Shown: positions 27,159-36,782 of the stretch, one piece after another
Layout: each line of letters starts with the position of its first letter
Position numbering within the stretch: position 1 is the first letter of the stretch
From: Cohaesibacter marisflavi
GTDB taxonomy: Bacteria > Pseudomonadota > Alphaproteobacteria > Rhizobiales > Cohaesibacteraceae
DNA length: 64,000 bases
Assembly: GCF_900115225.1 (NCBI RefSeq)
Contig: NZ_FOVR01000004.1
Location: 310,001 to 374,000, forward strand
Reading direction: 5' to 3'
Translations under genes and position numbers: made by a program
The notes under the pieces: model-generated
Database searches by the model: none
Seen by the model: the letters and a program-made list of their open reading frames with translations, nothing else
Told to the model about the DNA's origin: nothing

Positions 27159-27547
27159 TTTCAATTCCCCGTTTTACGCGTCCCGACCCTTTATCAAGGC
27201 CTTTGTGAATGAGGCATTTTGCCCGTTTTGATGAGATCAATGGTGGTGGAAATCTCTCAATTCGACGTAAAAGGAATTGGTTACCGCAATAAAAACAAAA
27301 GGTTACACGAGCGTAAAGTTTACATTTGATCAACCTTGGCTTTGGCGCTTTTCTGCCAACGGCCGATAAAATTCAGAGAAAATCTGAATAAGGACCATAA
27401 CGCTTTGGAAACCATAGAATTCTTTTTCAACAAGCCCTTCCTAAGGATATTCGCTCCCAAGCCGTTGAAAATCCACCGCGTAAATTTGAACACGGCAATA
27501 CAAAAAAGGCACCCCGAAGGGTGCCTTCAAGTGCGTCTGTTCCTTCT
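27159..27547. other. Gene-free region between the GST and Sel1-like genes
   Basis: Holds the promoter of the Sel1-like gene and the GST terminator (listed separately). TTGATGAGATCAA at 27228-27240 is a palindrome that recalls an FNR box but has a 3-base spacer instead of 4. The rest is A/T-rich with no supported gene. Confidence 0.35.
27502..27525 (-). terminator. Terminator of the glutathione S-transferase gene
   Basis: GGCACCC at 27508-27514 and GGGTGCC at 27519-27525 form a 7-base-pair stem with a 4-base loop. The minus strand continues with TTTTTT. It lies 22 bases after the GST stop. Confidence 0.85.
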
Positions 27548-28255
27548 TTATCGGGCGCGCTGGTTGAACAGTACCGATTGCGCGTCCTTGTCCTTTGATA
27601 GGTCAAACTTGGCTCTGTCTTCCTTGCCGATGGCAAGACCGGTTTTCACGGCCGCACGCGCATTCAGCGCAGCGAACCACCGTTTGATATTGGGGAATTC
27701 CTCAAGATCAATTCCCTGCCGCTCATGCGGAACGACCCAGCCGACAATCGCCATGTCAGCAATGGAATAATCTCCGGCCACAAAGTCCCGTCCTTCCAGC
27801 GCCTTGTTCAGCACGCCATAAAGTCGGTGGGTCTCATTTCGATACCGGTTGATCGCATACTCGATTTTCTCTGGCGCATATGTGCCAAAATGGTGGTTCT
27901 GACCCAGCATCGGGCCAAAGCCGCCCATCTGCCACATGAGCCATTGCTCTACTTCCACTCGCCCGCGCTCGTCATCGGGCAGAAAGCGCCCGAACTTGCG
28001 CGCCAGATAAAGCAGAATGGCACCGGATTCAAACACTGAGATCGGCTCCCCACCCGGCCCTTCAGGGTCGACAATGGCAGGCATCTTGTTATTGGGTGAG
28101 ATCGCCAGAAAGTCCGGTTCGAACTGATCGCCAGTACCAATATTGATATTATGGATGGTATAGGGCACCCCCAGCTCTTCGAGCATGATGGTGATTTTCC
28201 AACCATTGGGTGTCGGCCAGTAATAAAGGTCAATCGGTTTTGTCTGTTCGGTCAT
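27548..28255 (-). CDS. Glutathione S-transferase, YfcG/YghU (Nu) type
   Basis: A 235-residue GST. The thioredoxin-like N-terminal domain starts IDLYYWPTPNGWKITIMLEELGVPY, with the TPNG/xK motif of Nu-class enzymes that bind two glutathiones and act as disulfide-bond reductases. SPNNKMPAIVDPEGPGG and VFESGAILLYLA form the glutathione site. The C-terminal helical domain has the DYSIADMAIVGWV motif. The ATG at 28255 has AGGA 8 bases upstream. It stands as a single gene with its own terminator. Confidence 0.93.
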   Translation of the reverse strand: MTEQTKPIDLYYWPTPNGWKITIMLEELGVPYTIHNINIGTGDQFEPDFLAISPNNKMPAIVDPEGPGGEPISVFESGAILLYLARKFGRFLPDDERGRVEVEQWLMWQMGGFGPMLGQNHHFGTYAPEKIEYAINRYRNETHRLYGVLNKALEGRDFVAGDYSIADMAIVGWVVPHERQGIDLEEFPNIKRWFAALNARAAVKTGLAIGKEDRAKFDLSKDKDAQSVLFNQRAR

Positions 28256-28447
28256 GCAAATCATCCTGGTCAAGTAAAGAAGTGAGCCTTGCTCATGCAG
28301 AAAGGCTGTTGCACCCAATGTAGGAAACAGGCCCCACGGGTGCAATCAGCCTCATACAATCGTGATGAGGGCTTGATCGCCTGTGCGCTCAAGCCGCCTT
28401 TGGTGGCGCCTGCATGTGAATGCGCCTCTGTGTCGGCCTCTTGGCTC

Positions 28448-29035
28448 TTACCACAAGAAGCTCAAGTCCATCGCTTCCATGCCCGTAAAATAGGGATGTG
28501 CGACAATGAGAACAGCATAAACAACCACGGAAATCAGAATGATCCGGATCTCCCTTCCCCATGAACCAACCTCAGGCGGCACATAGGCTCCGTCACGCCG
28601 GTTGGTGCCGATAATGGAAACAACAGACCAAAGCAACATGCCGCCAAACAGCACCAAAGACCGCTGATCATTATTCACGAGCAAATGCGCAATGGCCCAT
28701 AGCGCCATACCCGTCAACATCGGGTTCCGGATAAACCGTCGAATGCGCGTCGGAGCCTTGGCGACACCAAACAGGATGATTGAAAAGAGCATGAGCAGAT
28801 GGGTCAGATGGCGCGTCCAGTCCTCATCATAGACATCGCCGATATAACCAGCCTCACCAGCAACGCGCCAACCGAAAACGATCAAAACCAGCGACAGGAT
28901 AATCAGAAGGGCAAACAGCCCCTTGTAAGGCCCTTCGCCCATACGGCCTAGAAGTCCTGCGCGGGCAGTTGGAAGAAAAATCGGAAAGAGATGCACCACC
29001 GCCCACAGCAGAACACCAAAAATCAACATGGTCAT
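28448..29035 (-). CDS. NnrU family integral membrane protein (second copy)
   Basis: A 195-residue membrane protein with about six hydrophobic segments, including LIFGVLLWAVVHLFPI at the start and NPMLTGMALWAIAHLLVNND, close to the NnrU family pattern HP-L-x-G-x-x-W-A-x-x-H-L. It is a distant paralogue of the protein at 5273-5842. The family was named from nitric-oxide metabolism genes, but no nir or nor genes are visible here. The ATG at 29035 follows AAAGGACC. An 18-base perfect palindrome lies upstream. Confidence 0.87.
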   Translation of the reverse strand: MTMLIFGVLLWAVVHLFPIFLPTARAGLLGRMGEGPYKGLFALLIILSLVLIVFGWRVAGEAGYIGDVYDEDWTRHLTHLLMLFSIILFGVAKAPTRIRRFIRNPMLTGMALWAIAHLLVNNDQRSLVLFGGMLLWSVVSIIGTNRRDGAYVPPEVGSWGREIRIILISVVVYAVLIVAHPYFTGMEAMDLSFLW

Positions 29036-29085
29036 TGTCAGGTCCTTTGAACAGATAGGAGCATCGCTTTGCACACGCCCCTATT

Positions 29086-29103
29086 TAGTTATTGCAATAA
29101 CTA
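29086..29103. promoter_or_regulatory. Perfect 18-base palindrome upstream of the second NnrU gene
   Basis: TAGTTATTGCAATAACTA is fully self-complementary and ends 51 bases before the NnrU start codon. A partial copy (GCAATAGTTAT) lies about 60 bases further out, near 29165. It looks like an operator of a dimeric regulator; it does not match FNR, Lrp or LexA consensus patterns. Confidence 0.5.
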
Positions 29104-29188
29104 TATGCACCACACCGATGGTTGCCAAGCCCCGAAAAGCACGTATGTGAAAAGCAGCAAGATGCAATAGTTATCGTAGCTGCAATAA

Positions 29189-29220
29189 AAAAGGTGCGAA
29201 AGACATCCTTCGCACCTTTT
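29189..29220 (-). terminator. Terminator of gatB
   Basis: AAAAGGTGCGAA at 29189-29200 pairs perfectly with TTCGCACCTTTT at 29209-29220 around an 8-base loop. The A and T runs make it functional in either direction. It lies 39 bases after the gatB stop. Confidence 0.85.
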
Positions 29221-29258
29221 CATGACATTCATTTGATGGCCCCAAGGGCCAGAGAGCC

Positions 29259-30722
29259 TTACAGCCCCAGCTTGTCCTTGAGGATCTGGTTGACCGCCTG
29301 TGGGTTGGCCTTGCCCTGGCTGGCTTTCATCACCTGCCCGACGAACCAACCGATAAGCCCCGGCTTGTCCTTAACCTTCTCGACCTGACCGGGATTGTTG
29401 GCAATGATCTCGTCCACGATGGCTTCAATAGCCCCCGTATCCGTGACTTGCTTCATACCCTTGGCTTCCACGACTTCGGCCGGGTCACCACCTTCGGTCC
29501 AGATGATCTCGAACAGATCCTTGGCGATCTTGCCAGAGATGTCACCGGCCTTGATCAGATCCACGATCTTGCCGAGCTGGTCAGCAGAGATCGGGCTGTC
29601 ATCGATATCCAGCTGTTCCTTGTTGATGCGACCAAGCCATTCGTTGATCACCCAGTTTGCAGACAGCTGTGCATCACGCCCTTCGCAGACCTGCTCGAAG
29701 AAGGCGGCAAGGCGCTTGGACGCCACCAGAACGGAAGCATCATAAGGCTTCAAACCCAGATCGGAGATGAAGCGATCGCGCTTGTCATCTGGCAGTTCCG
29801 GCAAATGCTCACGCAGAGCCTCGACATAGGCATCGTCGAATTCGAGCGGCAGCAGATCAGGATCCGGGAAATAACGATAGTCATGCGCTTCCTCTTTGGA
29901 GCGCATGGAACGGGTCTCGCCTTTTTTGACATCATACAGGCGGGTTTCCTGATCGATGGACCCACCATCTTCCAGAATACCAATCTGACGACGGGCCTCA
30001 TATTCAATGGCCTGCCCGATGAAGCGGATCGAGTTCATGTTTTTCAGCTCGCAACGCGTTCCCAACTCGTCGCCCGGACGGCGAACAGAAACGTTCACGT
30101 CAGCACGCATGGAGCCTTCTTCCATGTTGCCGTCAGACGTGCCCAGATAGCGCACAATGGTGCGCATCTTGGTCATGTAAGCCTTGGCTTCTTCCGAAGA
30201 GCGGATATCCGGTTTGGAGACGATTTCCATCAGCGCCACGCCAGACCGGTTCAGATCCACAAAGGACATGGTCGGATGCTGGTCATGCATCGACTTGCCC
30301 GCATCCTGTTCCAGATGCAAGCGTTCAACGCCGATGCGCACTTCCTCGCCGTCCAGCATATGCAGGACAACTTCCCCTTCTCCGACGATCGGGTCCTTAT
30401 ACTGGGAAATCTGATAGCCCTGCGGCAGATCGGGATAGAAATAGTTTTTGCGGTCAAACAGCGAGCGGTTGTTGATCTTGGCTTTCAGGCCAAGACCGGT
30501 ACGGATCGCCTGACGCACGCATTCCTCGTTGATCACGGGCAGCATGCCGGGCATGGCCGCATCAACGAAGCTCACATGGTCGTTGGCCTCGCCACCGAAC
30601 TTGGTGGAAGAGCCGGAGAAAAGTTTTGCTTCAGAGGCGACCTGAGCATGGATTTCCATGCCAACGACCACTTCCCAGTCGCCGGTAGCCCCCTTGATCA
30701 ATTTGCTGGACGCTTCAGCCAT
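29259..30722 (-). CDS. gatB: Aspartyl/glutamyl-tRNA amidotransferase subunit B
   Basis: Kinase and tRNA-binding subunit of GatCAB, which turns misacylated Glu-tRNA(Gln) or Asp-tRNA(Asn) into the amidated forms. It has 487 residues from ATG 30722 (after GAGGA). It shows GMEIHAQ near the start, the conserved [30 protein letters not shown] and the C-terminal YqeY-like tail ending [10 protein letters not shown]. It is the last gene of the gatC-gatA-chorismate mutase-gatB run. Confidence 0.98.
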   Translation of the reverse strand: MAEASSKLIKGATGDWEVVVGMEIHAQVASEAKLFSGSSTKFGGEANDHVSFVDAAMPGMLPVINEECVRQAIRTGLGLKAKINNRSLFDRKNYFYPDLPQGYQISQYKDPIVGEGEVVLHMLDGEEVRIGVERLHLEQDAGKSMHDQHPTMSFVDLNRSGVALMEIVSKPDIRSSEEAKAYMTKMRTIVRYLGTSDGNMEEGSMRADVNVSVRRPGDELGTRCELKNMNSIRFIGQAIEYEARRQIGILEDGGSIDQETRLYDVKKGETRSMRSKEEAHDYRYFPDPDLLPLEFDDAYVEALREHLPELPDDKRDRFISDLGLKPYDASVLVASKRLAAFFEQVCEGRDAQLSANWVINEWLGRINKEQLDIDDSPISADQLGKIVDLIKAGDISGKIAKDLFEIIWTEGGDPAEVVEAKGMKQVTDTGAIEAIVDEIIANNPGQVEKVKDKPGLIGWFVGQVMKASQGKANPQAVNQILKDKLGL

Positions 30723-30791
30723 ATTCTCGTCCTCAGCTTTCAATATCGGAGCGCATGCAGCAGCTCCTGATTACAATGACGGCGCGTGAGC

Positions 30792-31115
30792 TCACGCGCC
30801 AGATGCATCATTCTTTTCGCTCTGATGGGCGGCAATCGCCGTCTCCTCATAAGCAATATTGACCTCGATCAGGTCTTCCCAGAACTGCATGTAAAGATCC
30901 GGAGCAAGCTCCTTGTCTTCCAGCTCGGCCAGAACCTTGTCCAGAACCGCCTTGACGCGATCATCGTCACGCGCCTCAGACGGGTCCGTTTTCAGCTCGG
31001 CCATGCGCCGCACATAGGAATCGCGATCGCGAAACAGCGCGATCAAAGCACGGTCAATACGGTCTATTTCCTCGCGGATATGGGCCTTTTCTGTGCATTC
31101 CTCAGGTTTACGCAT
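30792..31115 (-). CDS. AroQ-type chorismate mutase
   Basis: A 107-residue all-helical protein with the AroQ chorismate mutase pattern: IREEIDRIDRALIALFRDRDSYVRRMAELK (helix 1), ARDDDRVKAVLDKVLAELEDKELAPDLYMQFWEDLIEVNIAYEE (helices 2 and 3). It converts chorismate to prephenate for Phe and Tyr synthesis. It sits between gatA and gatB with gaps of 30 and 69 bases, so it is probably cotranscribed with the tRNA amidotransferase genes. Catalytic residues agree in position but I could not align it in full; an isochorismate pyruvate lyase-like activity is an alternative. Confidence 0.85.
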   Translation of the reverse strand: MRKPEECTEKAHIREEIDRIDRALIALFRDRDSYVRRMAELKTDPSEARDDDRVKAVLDKVLAELEDKELAPDLYMQFWEDLIEVNIAYEETAIAAHQSEKNDASGA

Positions 31116-31145
31116 TGGTGTTGACCTTGTCGTTTCTCTGTCTGA

Positions 31146-32618
31146 TTACCACCATTTGGTCGGTGCTTCGAGGATGCCAGCAGCATCTTCCAACACACCG
31201 GCGGTGCGGAACAGGGTTTCTTCATCAAAGGCCTTGCCGATCAGCTGCAAGCCCATTGGCAGGCCCTGACCATTCTTGCCCGAAGGAACCGAAATGCCCG
31301 GCAGACCGGCCATGTTCACGGTGACAGTGAAAATATCATTGAGATACATCTCGACCGGATCGGTGATTTCCTTGTTCAGCTCGAAAGCGGCCGAAGGGGT
31401 AGCCGGAGTGAGAATGGTATCAACGGACTGGAACGCCTTTTCGAAATCCTGCTTGATCAGCGAACGGATCTTCTGGGCGCGCAGATAGTAGGCGTCATAA
31501 TAACCAGCGCTGAGCACATAGGTACCGATGAGAATACGGCGCTTGACCTCGGAACCAAATCCGGCTGCACGGGTCTTTTCATACATGTCAATGATATCGT
31601 TACCATTGACACGCAAGCCATATTTCACGCCGTCATAACGAGCAAGGTTGGAAGAGGCCTCAGCCGGAGCCACGATATAATAGGCCGGCAAAGCATATTT
31701 GGTCATCGGCAGGGAGATGTCGACAATCTCGGCACCAGCAGCTTTCAGCCAGTCAATGCCCTGTTGCCAGTTGGCTTCCACTTCCTCCGGCATGCCATCG
31801 ACGCGATATTCCTTAGGGATACCCACCTTCATGCCTTTGATGTCGCCCGTCAGAGCCGCTTCATAATCGGGCACAGGCAGATCAACGCTGGTGGTGTCCT
31901 TGGCGTCAACGGAGGCCATGGATTTCATCATGATGGCAGCATCACGCACCGTGCGGGCGATCGGGCCAGCCTGATCGAGCGAAGAAGCAAAGGCAATCAT
32001 GCCCCAACGTGAGCAGCGGCCATAGGTCGGCTTGATGCCAACGGTGCCGGTAAAGGCTGCAGGCTGACGAATGGACCCACCGGTATCCGATGCTGTTGCG
32101 CCAGCGCAAATGCGCGCAGCAACCGCAGCAGCAGAGCCGCCTGAAGACCCGCCGGGCACACGGTCGATGCTTTCGCCTTCAGCGCGCCACGGGTTTTTGA
32201 CCGGACCGAAATAGCTGGTTTCCGTGGTCGAGCCCATAGCGAACTCATCCATGGCCAGCTTGCCGAGCATAACCGCTCCATCGTCCCAGAGATTCTGCGT
32301 TACCGTGCTTTCATATTCGGGTGTAAAGCCATCCAGAATATGAGAGCAGGCATAGGCGCCGACGCCCTTGGTGCAATAAAGATCCTTGATGCCCAGCGGA
32401 ATGCCTTCCAGCGGACGGGCTTCACCTTTGGCGATCCGTTCATCTGATGCCTTGGCCATTTCAAGAGCCTTTTCCGGCGTCTTGGTCACATAGGCGTTGA
32501 GCTCATTGGCACCATCAATCGCGGTGATGTAGCTGGTCGTCAGCTCGGTCGCGGTAAATTCTTTCTTTGCCAGCCCTTCGCGGGCCTCTGCAATAGTCAG
32601 AGACGTGAGATCTGTCAC
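31146..32618 (-). CDS. gatA: Glutamyl-tRNA(Gln) amidotransferase subunit A
   Basis: Glutaminase subunit of GatCAB, of the amidase-signature family. From GTG 32618, 7 bases after GAGGA, it has 490 residues starting [16 protein letters not shown]. The Ser-cis-Ser-Lys triad is visible: Lys in [11 protein letters not shown], and the serines in the Gly/Ser-rich [15 protein letters not shown] and [12 protein letters not shown] segments. gatC precedes it and the chorismate mutase and gatB follow on the same strand. Confidence 0.97.
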   Translation of the reverse strand: MTDLTSLTIAEAREGLAKKEFTATELTTSYITAIDGANELNAYVTKTPEKALEMAKASDERIAKGEARPLEGIPLGIKDLYCTKGVGAYACSHILDGFTPEYESTVTQNLWDDGAVMLGKLAMDEFAMGSTTETSYFGPVKNPWRAEGESIDRVPGGSSGGSAAAVAARICAGATASDTGGSIRQPAAFTGTVGIKPTYGRCSRWGMIAFASSLDQAGPIARTVRDAAIMMKSMASVDAKDTTSVDLPVPDYEAALTGDIKGMKVGIPKEYRVDGMPEEVEANWQQGIDWLKAAGAEIVDISLPMTKYALPAYYIVAPAEASSNLARYDGVKYGLRVNGNDIIDMYEKTRAAGFGSEVKRRILIGTYVLSAGYYDAYYLRAQKIRSLIKQDFEKAFQSVDTILTPATPSAAFELNKEITDPVEMYLNDIFTVTVNMAGLPGISVPSGKNGQGLPMGLQLIGKAFDEETLFRTAGVLEDAAGILEAPTKWW

Positions 32619-32735
32619 GTGGCTATCCTCACATTTTGCAGGATTGGGACTTGCGAACAAATCCCCTTATCCCGATGGTCTTGAGAAAAGGGTTCTGATG
32701 CGGCTCGACAGCAGGTCGACGCCAGCAAAAAGGGT

Positions 32736-33023
32736 CTATTCGATGACCTTTGGAACCATGAAATAATTGTCTTCAGAAGCAGGCGCATTGCTGACAACCC
32801 GATCAGCATAATTGCCGTCCGTGACAACATCATCCCGCTTCTTCATTTTCTGGGTAACGACAGAAGTCATCGGGTTGACGCCGTCGACATCCACCTCGTT
32901 GAGCAATTCAACCCAGTTCAGGATGGAGTTCAATTCACCCTTAAGGCTTTCCGCCTCTTCTTCTGTAACGGACAGGCGGGCGAGACGCGCCACGCGCTTG
33001 ACCGTATCCTTGTCAATTGACAT
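32736..33023 (-). CDS. gatC: Glutamyl-tRNA(Gln) amidotransferase subunit C
   Basis: A 95-residue small subunit that stabilises GatA in the GatCAB complex. Typical features are [41 protein letters not shown] and the C-terminal YFMVPKVIE. The ATG at 33023 gives the standard family start [10 protein letters not shown]. It is the first gene of the gat operon. Confidence 0.97.
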   Translation of the reverse strand: MSIDKDTVKRVARLARLSVTEEEAESLKGELNSILNWVELLNEVDVDGVNPMTSVVTQKMKKRDDVVTDGNYADRVVSNAPASEDNYFMVPKVIE

Positions 33024-33317
33024 GAATGCAAGCCTTCCAAATAAAGGTCCGGACAGCGCTTGACGATAGCGCACGATACCGGACCACCTACGAGTCTTAT
33101 CCTACTCATAGTCGGCTATAGCATCTCAGGACTTTTACGCGCAACTGCAAGGACAGCAGGAACAGCCTCAGCCGGGCATTTTTCCCACATCAGCCCCTGT
33201 TGTAAGCCTTTTCGCCTGCCCTCTTTAATACCGAATGCCCCTGCAAGGCATAGTTCACACAGGAGGCAAGAACAAAATGCTACACCTATCCAGACCAGAA
33301 CGCCTCGTTTGGAAGGC

Positions 33318-35516
33318 TCAGGACCCCAATGACATGTTGGCCCGTCGCCACAAAAGCGACCGCGACTTGCGAATAAATTTGCGCGCCTCTTTAGCTGGCA
33401 TCGGCCGCCCCAAATAGAAGCCCTGCGCCTGATCGCAGTCAACAGAGCGTAGATATTCCAACTGGTCGGCCGTCTCCACACCTTCAGCAATCACGGTCTT
33501 GCCGAGAGTCTTGCCCAGTTCAACAATGGCATGAAGAATGACCGCTGAGGCGTCCTTGGGTTTTCCTGCTTCGAAAGCCTTGAGGAAACTGCGATCAATC
33601 TTGATCTTGTCAAACGGAAACTGGCTCAAATAGCTCAGGCTGGAATAGCCCTTGCCCACATCATCCAGCGCGACCTGAACCCCGAGTTTTTTCCATGTCT
33701 CGATCTGGGAGCGCTCACCATCATTCTCGTCCAGCAGAACGGATTCGGTGATTTCGAGCTCAAGCTGTTCAGGCTTCAGTGCCGATTGCGCTAAGGCTCG
33801 CCCGATCGTGAGCGCAAAATGCGGGTTCCGCAATTGGAGCGGAGACACATTGACCGCGACGAAGAGGTCTCCTGGCCAGTGTTTGGCCTCTTTACAGGCT
33901 CCCATGAGAACCCAACGCCCCAGCTCCTCGATCATCTTGTTCTCTTCCATGATGGGAATGAACACGTCAGGTGGAACGCTGCCCCTGACAGGATGCTGCC
34001 AACGCACGAGCGCCTCAAAGCCTACCAGCGATCCCTTTTGTGTGTTGAACTGAGGCTGGAAATAAAGCTCGAACTGTTCCTTGTCGAAGGCTTCACGAAT
34101 ATCATCAATCAACGCATTGCGTTCAATCATGCTTGAGCGCATCTGGGGATCGAAAATCCGATAGGCGCAAAGAGACTGCTTCTTGGCTTCATACATCGCC
34201 AGATCAGCATTGCCCAGAAGCTCTGCCAGATCCGCATCCTGACCAGAGGTCCGCGCGATCCCCACACTGGCCCCAATCTGAATAGACGTTGCTTCGTGAT
34301 TGATCGGAGCACTTATGATGGTCAGGATCCGGTTCGCCAGAACTTCCAGCTGTTCCCCCACAACGGCTTTCTCAAACACCATGACGAATTCATCACCGCC
34401 ATAACGCACCATTTCGGACGCCTCGGTCACCCCCATTTGCAGACGACGGCCAATCTTGCGCAGAATGCTGTCACCATAGATGTGACCATAGGTGTCGTTG
34501 ACAATCTTGAAGCCGTTCAAATCAATCCAGAAGACAGAAACGGCCTCCAGATCACCATCCTTCATCCGGATTGCCAGATCTTCCATATATTCAAGAAAAT
34601 AGGGTCGGTTATGAAGCCCCGTGAGGGAATCTGTATAGACTAGCGACTGAAGTTGCTTTTCCCTCTGCCGCAAACGCGCCTCTGCGACGGCCTGTTCAGT
34701 GATATCTATACGCCGGGACATGATGGCACCGGCCTGCGACCGGGTGCGGGTATAAATATAGGTCTTCTTGCCGAGCTTCTGGATTTCTCTCTGGGTATCA
34801 ACCAGCCTTTCGGCGAGCGCCTGGCGCTCTTTCAAATAGCAATCAGGTTCGGACAGGGCCAGCGGATCATTAATCACGCCCGCTTCCAGATCCATTTTGT
34901 AAAGGTCGATATGCTTCTTGCCCTGCAACTCTCGCCGGCTTGGATAGTGTGGAAAAACTCTATGATAGGCATCGTTGCTGAAGATAACGCCTTCATCGTC
35001 TTCCCCGTAAAAGACAATGGCCTCTTCACTCTGCTCAAGCGCTTCGAGAACCATCGTCGAAAGGCGACGTTTTCTCAAGGCAACCAGAGAGGATGCGCCC
35101 AGACGGGCAAAATCTTCGACGAGATTCTGATTCACCTCGTCAGCCTGGCCACCATCCTTCTTGTCCGGAAAAACCATAAAGATAGCACCGAGCACCTCAT
35201 CGCCCGCCATGAGCTTGGCGCCAGCTGAGCGGCATCCCTCAGCTAAACCATGGCAAATACCCGGCTTCGGACCATCGCGCAGCAACCAGTCTTCAACCTG
35301 CTCGCAGGGCAAATCATGGTGCGGAAATCCAAAATCGGCAGAAATCCGGACACCGGCTTTTTGATGTTTGACAACATAGGCGCAAAAGCGTGTTTCCCCC
35401 CGGAAGGCTTCAACCGCTTTTAGCATGGAGACGAACAACTCGTGCTCGCTTGAGGCTTCAGCAATGCTTAAAGCAATCGCCACCGCCTCGTCAGCACCAA
35501 TTTCCAACCGTCTCAT
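33318..35516 (-). CDS. GAF-PAS-GGDEF-EAL cyclic-di-GMP signalling protein
   Basis: A 732-residue cytoplasmic protein without membrane segments. An N-terminal GAF-like domain (about 1-160) and a PAS-like region (about 165-270) precede a GGDEF domain (about 290-455, motif RYGGDEF) and an EAL domain (about 470-725, motif FEALVRW). No RxxD inhibitory site stands before GGDEF. The EAL domain keeps ITESVLLDE, KIDRSFLK and AEGVET, but loop 6 reads DDVGKGYSS instead of the usual DDFGTGYSS. It is transcribed alone, divergent from ruvX. Which activity dominates cannot be told from sequence. Confidence 0.95.
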   Translation of the reverse strand: MRRLEIGADEAVAIALSIAEASSEHELFVSMLKAVEAFRGETRFCAYVVKHQKAGVRISADFGFPHHDLPCEQVEDWLLRDGPKPGICHGLAEGCRSAGAKLMAGDEVLGAIFMVFPDKKDGGQADEVNQNLVEDFARLGASSLVALRKRRLSTMVLEALEQSEEAIVFYGEDDEGVIFSNDAYHRVFPHYPSRRELQGKKHIDLYKMDLEAGVINDPLALSEPDCYLKERQALAERLVDTQREIQKLGKKTYIYTRTRSQAGAIMSRRIDITEQAVAEARLRQREKQLQSLVYTDSLTGLHNRPYFLEYMEDLAIRMKDGDLEAVSVFWIDLNGFKIVNDTYGHIYGDSILRKIGRRLQMGVTEASEMVRYGGDEFVMVFEKAVVGEQLEVLANRILTIISAPINHEATSIQIGASVGIARTSGQDADLAELLGNADLAMYEAKKQSLCAYRIFDPQMRSSMIERNALIDDIREAFDKEQFELYFQPQFNTQKGSLVGFEALVRWQHPVRGSVPPDVFIPIMEENKMIEELGRWVLMGACKEAKHWPGDLFVAVNVSPLQLRNPHFALTIGRALAQSALKPEQLELEITESVLLDENDGERSQIETWKKLGVQVALDDVGKGYSSLSYLSQFPFDKIKIDRSFLKAFEAGKPKDASAVILHAIVELGKTLGKTVIAEGVETADQLEYLRSVDCDQAQGFYLGRPMPAKEARKFIRKSRSLLWRRANMSLGS

Positions 35517-35933
35517 GTAGAACTCCCACTCTGTCCCCGAGGCGAAATTAGCGCGGCAGTTGTAAAAAATACCTTACCGATTTAAAGAAGATGAGAAACA
35601 AACTCTTTCATTTTCCCAATTTTTCCTAATAACATTCAAATAACAAGCTATGTAAAAATGTATTATTTTCCCGTATGTATTTTTTTTGGAATAATGCCGT
35701 TTCCGACGACTTCCGGTTGCACCTGATATTAAAACAGATGATACAACCAGAAAGAAACAGACAAGAGTAGAGTTCTACCGCTTTGCGCGCTCAACGGTCG
35801 ATATATACCTGTTAAATACAAGCCTTGAGGCAGGAAGCATTGGTATCGGTGGGAATGCGTGATATGTAAACTTTGCTGATCAAATGAAAACAAAGATCCT
35901 GCAATATAGCCAGCTCACATATAAGGCCGATAA
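35517..35933. other. Divergent promoter region between the GGDEF-EAL gene and ruvX
   Basis: About 417 bases, A/T-rich from 35560 to 35690. It contains one copy of ATACAACCA (35741-35749), the same 9-mer found three times near topA. No gene or strong hairpin is seen. Confidence 0.35.
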
Positions 35934-36446
35934 ATGGTTCGCAAAAAGAAAAAGAAACTGCCCATCGACATCCCCCTTGCCGAGCTGCTTGCTTTAGTGA
36001 TGCCAAACCAAAGGCTGTTGGGGTTGGATCTGGGCACCAAGACCATCGGTCTGGCCATTTCTGACACCGGCAAAGCCATTGCCTCGCCACTGGAAACCAT
36101 CCAGCGCACCAAATTTGGCAAGGATGCAGAGCGCCTGGTTGCCGTCTGCGCCGAACAGGAAATTGGCGGCTTCGTTCTGGGCCTGCCCCTCAATATGGAT
36201 GGCTCCGAAGGCCCACGGGCACAGGCGACACGAGATTTCTATCTCTCTATGCGCGAATTTTGGCGCGAACGGGAGCTTCCCGTTATTCCCGTCACCTTCT
36301 GGGACGAACGTCTTTCCACTGTCGCGGTCACCAGAACCTTGCTCGATGCAGACACCTCTCGCGCCAGACGTGGCGAGGTAGTTGACAAAATGGCAGCCTC
36401 TTTCATCCTGCAAGGCGCCCTTGACCGTGCCCGAAACATGCGGTGA
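35934..36446 (+). CDS. ruvX: Putative pre-16S rRNA nuclease / Holliday junction resolvase RuvX (YqgF)
   Basis: A 170-residue RNase-H-fold nuclease. The first catalytic Asp is in [17 protein letters not shown], followed by [19 protein letters not shown], the Glu in FWDERLSTV and the final Asp in [12 protein letters not shown]. coli YqgF matures the 5' end of 16S rRNA; resolvase activity is also reported for the family. A basic extension of about 25 residues precedes the core. AAGG precedes the ATG. Confidence 0.93.
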   Translation: MVRKKKKKLPIDIPLAELLALVMPNQRLLGLDLGTKTIGLAISDTGKAIASPLETIQRTKFGKDAERLVAVCAEQEIGGFVLGLPLNMDGSEGPRAQATRDFYLSMREFWRERELPVIPVTFWDERLSTVAVTRTLLDADTSRARRGEVVDKMAASFILQGALDRARNMR

Positions 36447-36782
36447 CACAAACCAATAAATTCAGCTATGAAGATGTGACATGATTTTAATGAATCTGTA
36501 AACATGCGGTTCGCTTCACAAGTCGCGGCAAAAGTATCATAATAACAGCAAGGCGTGCGCCCATCTCAGGCGTCGCGCCAATTCTTTTGACCATATCTCA
36601 GAGACCAAGCTGCGTTCTTCGTCATTTGGTTTTTCTTGTCACGCAAGAGAAACACTCAGGATATGCCCGTCCCGCATCGACCTGACCTTACCAGACCCCT
36701 TTCTTGCCGCCCGGCGTGACAGCAACCAGCAATCCAGAACGCGCGGCCTCTGTTGTTCCTATCAACGCAACAGAGAGACCTC
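36447..36782. other. Gene-free region between ruvX and cfa
   Basis: About 336 bases that should hold the cfa promoter and leader. I see no recognisable hairpin or operator in it. Confidence 0.3.

Noticed and set aside
27228-27240. TTGATGAGATCAA as an FNR box
   Set aside because: The half-sites match but the spacer is 3 bases; FNR/FixK sites need 4, and the gene behind it has no link to anaerobic growth.
29448-30770. A 440-codon frame opposite gatB
   Set aside because: Long only because the antisense frame of a GC-biased gene rarely contains stops; gatB itself has every family signature.
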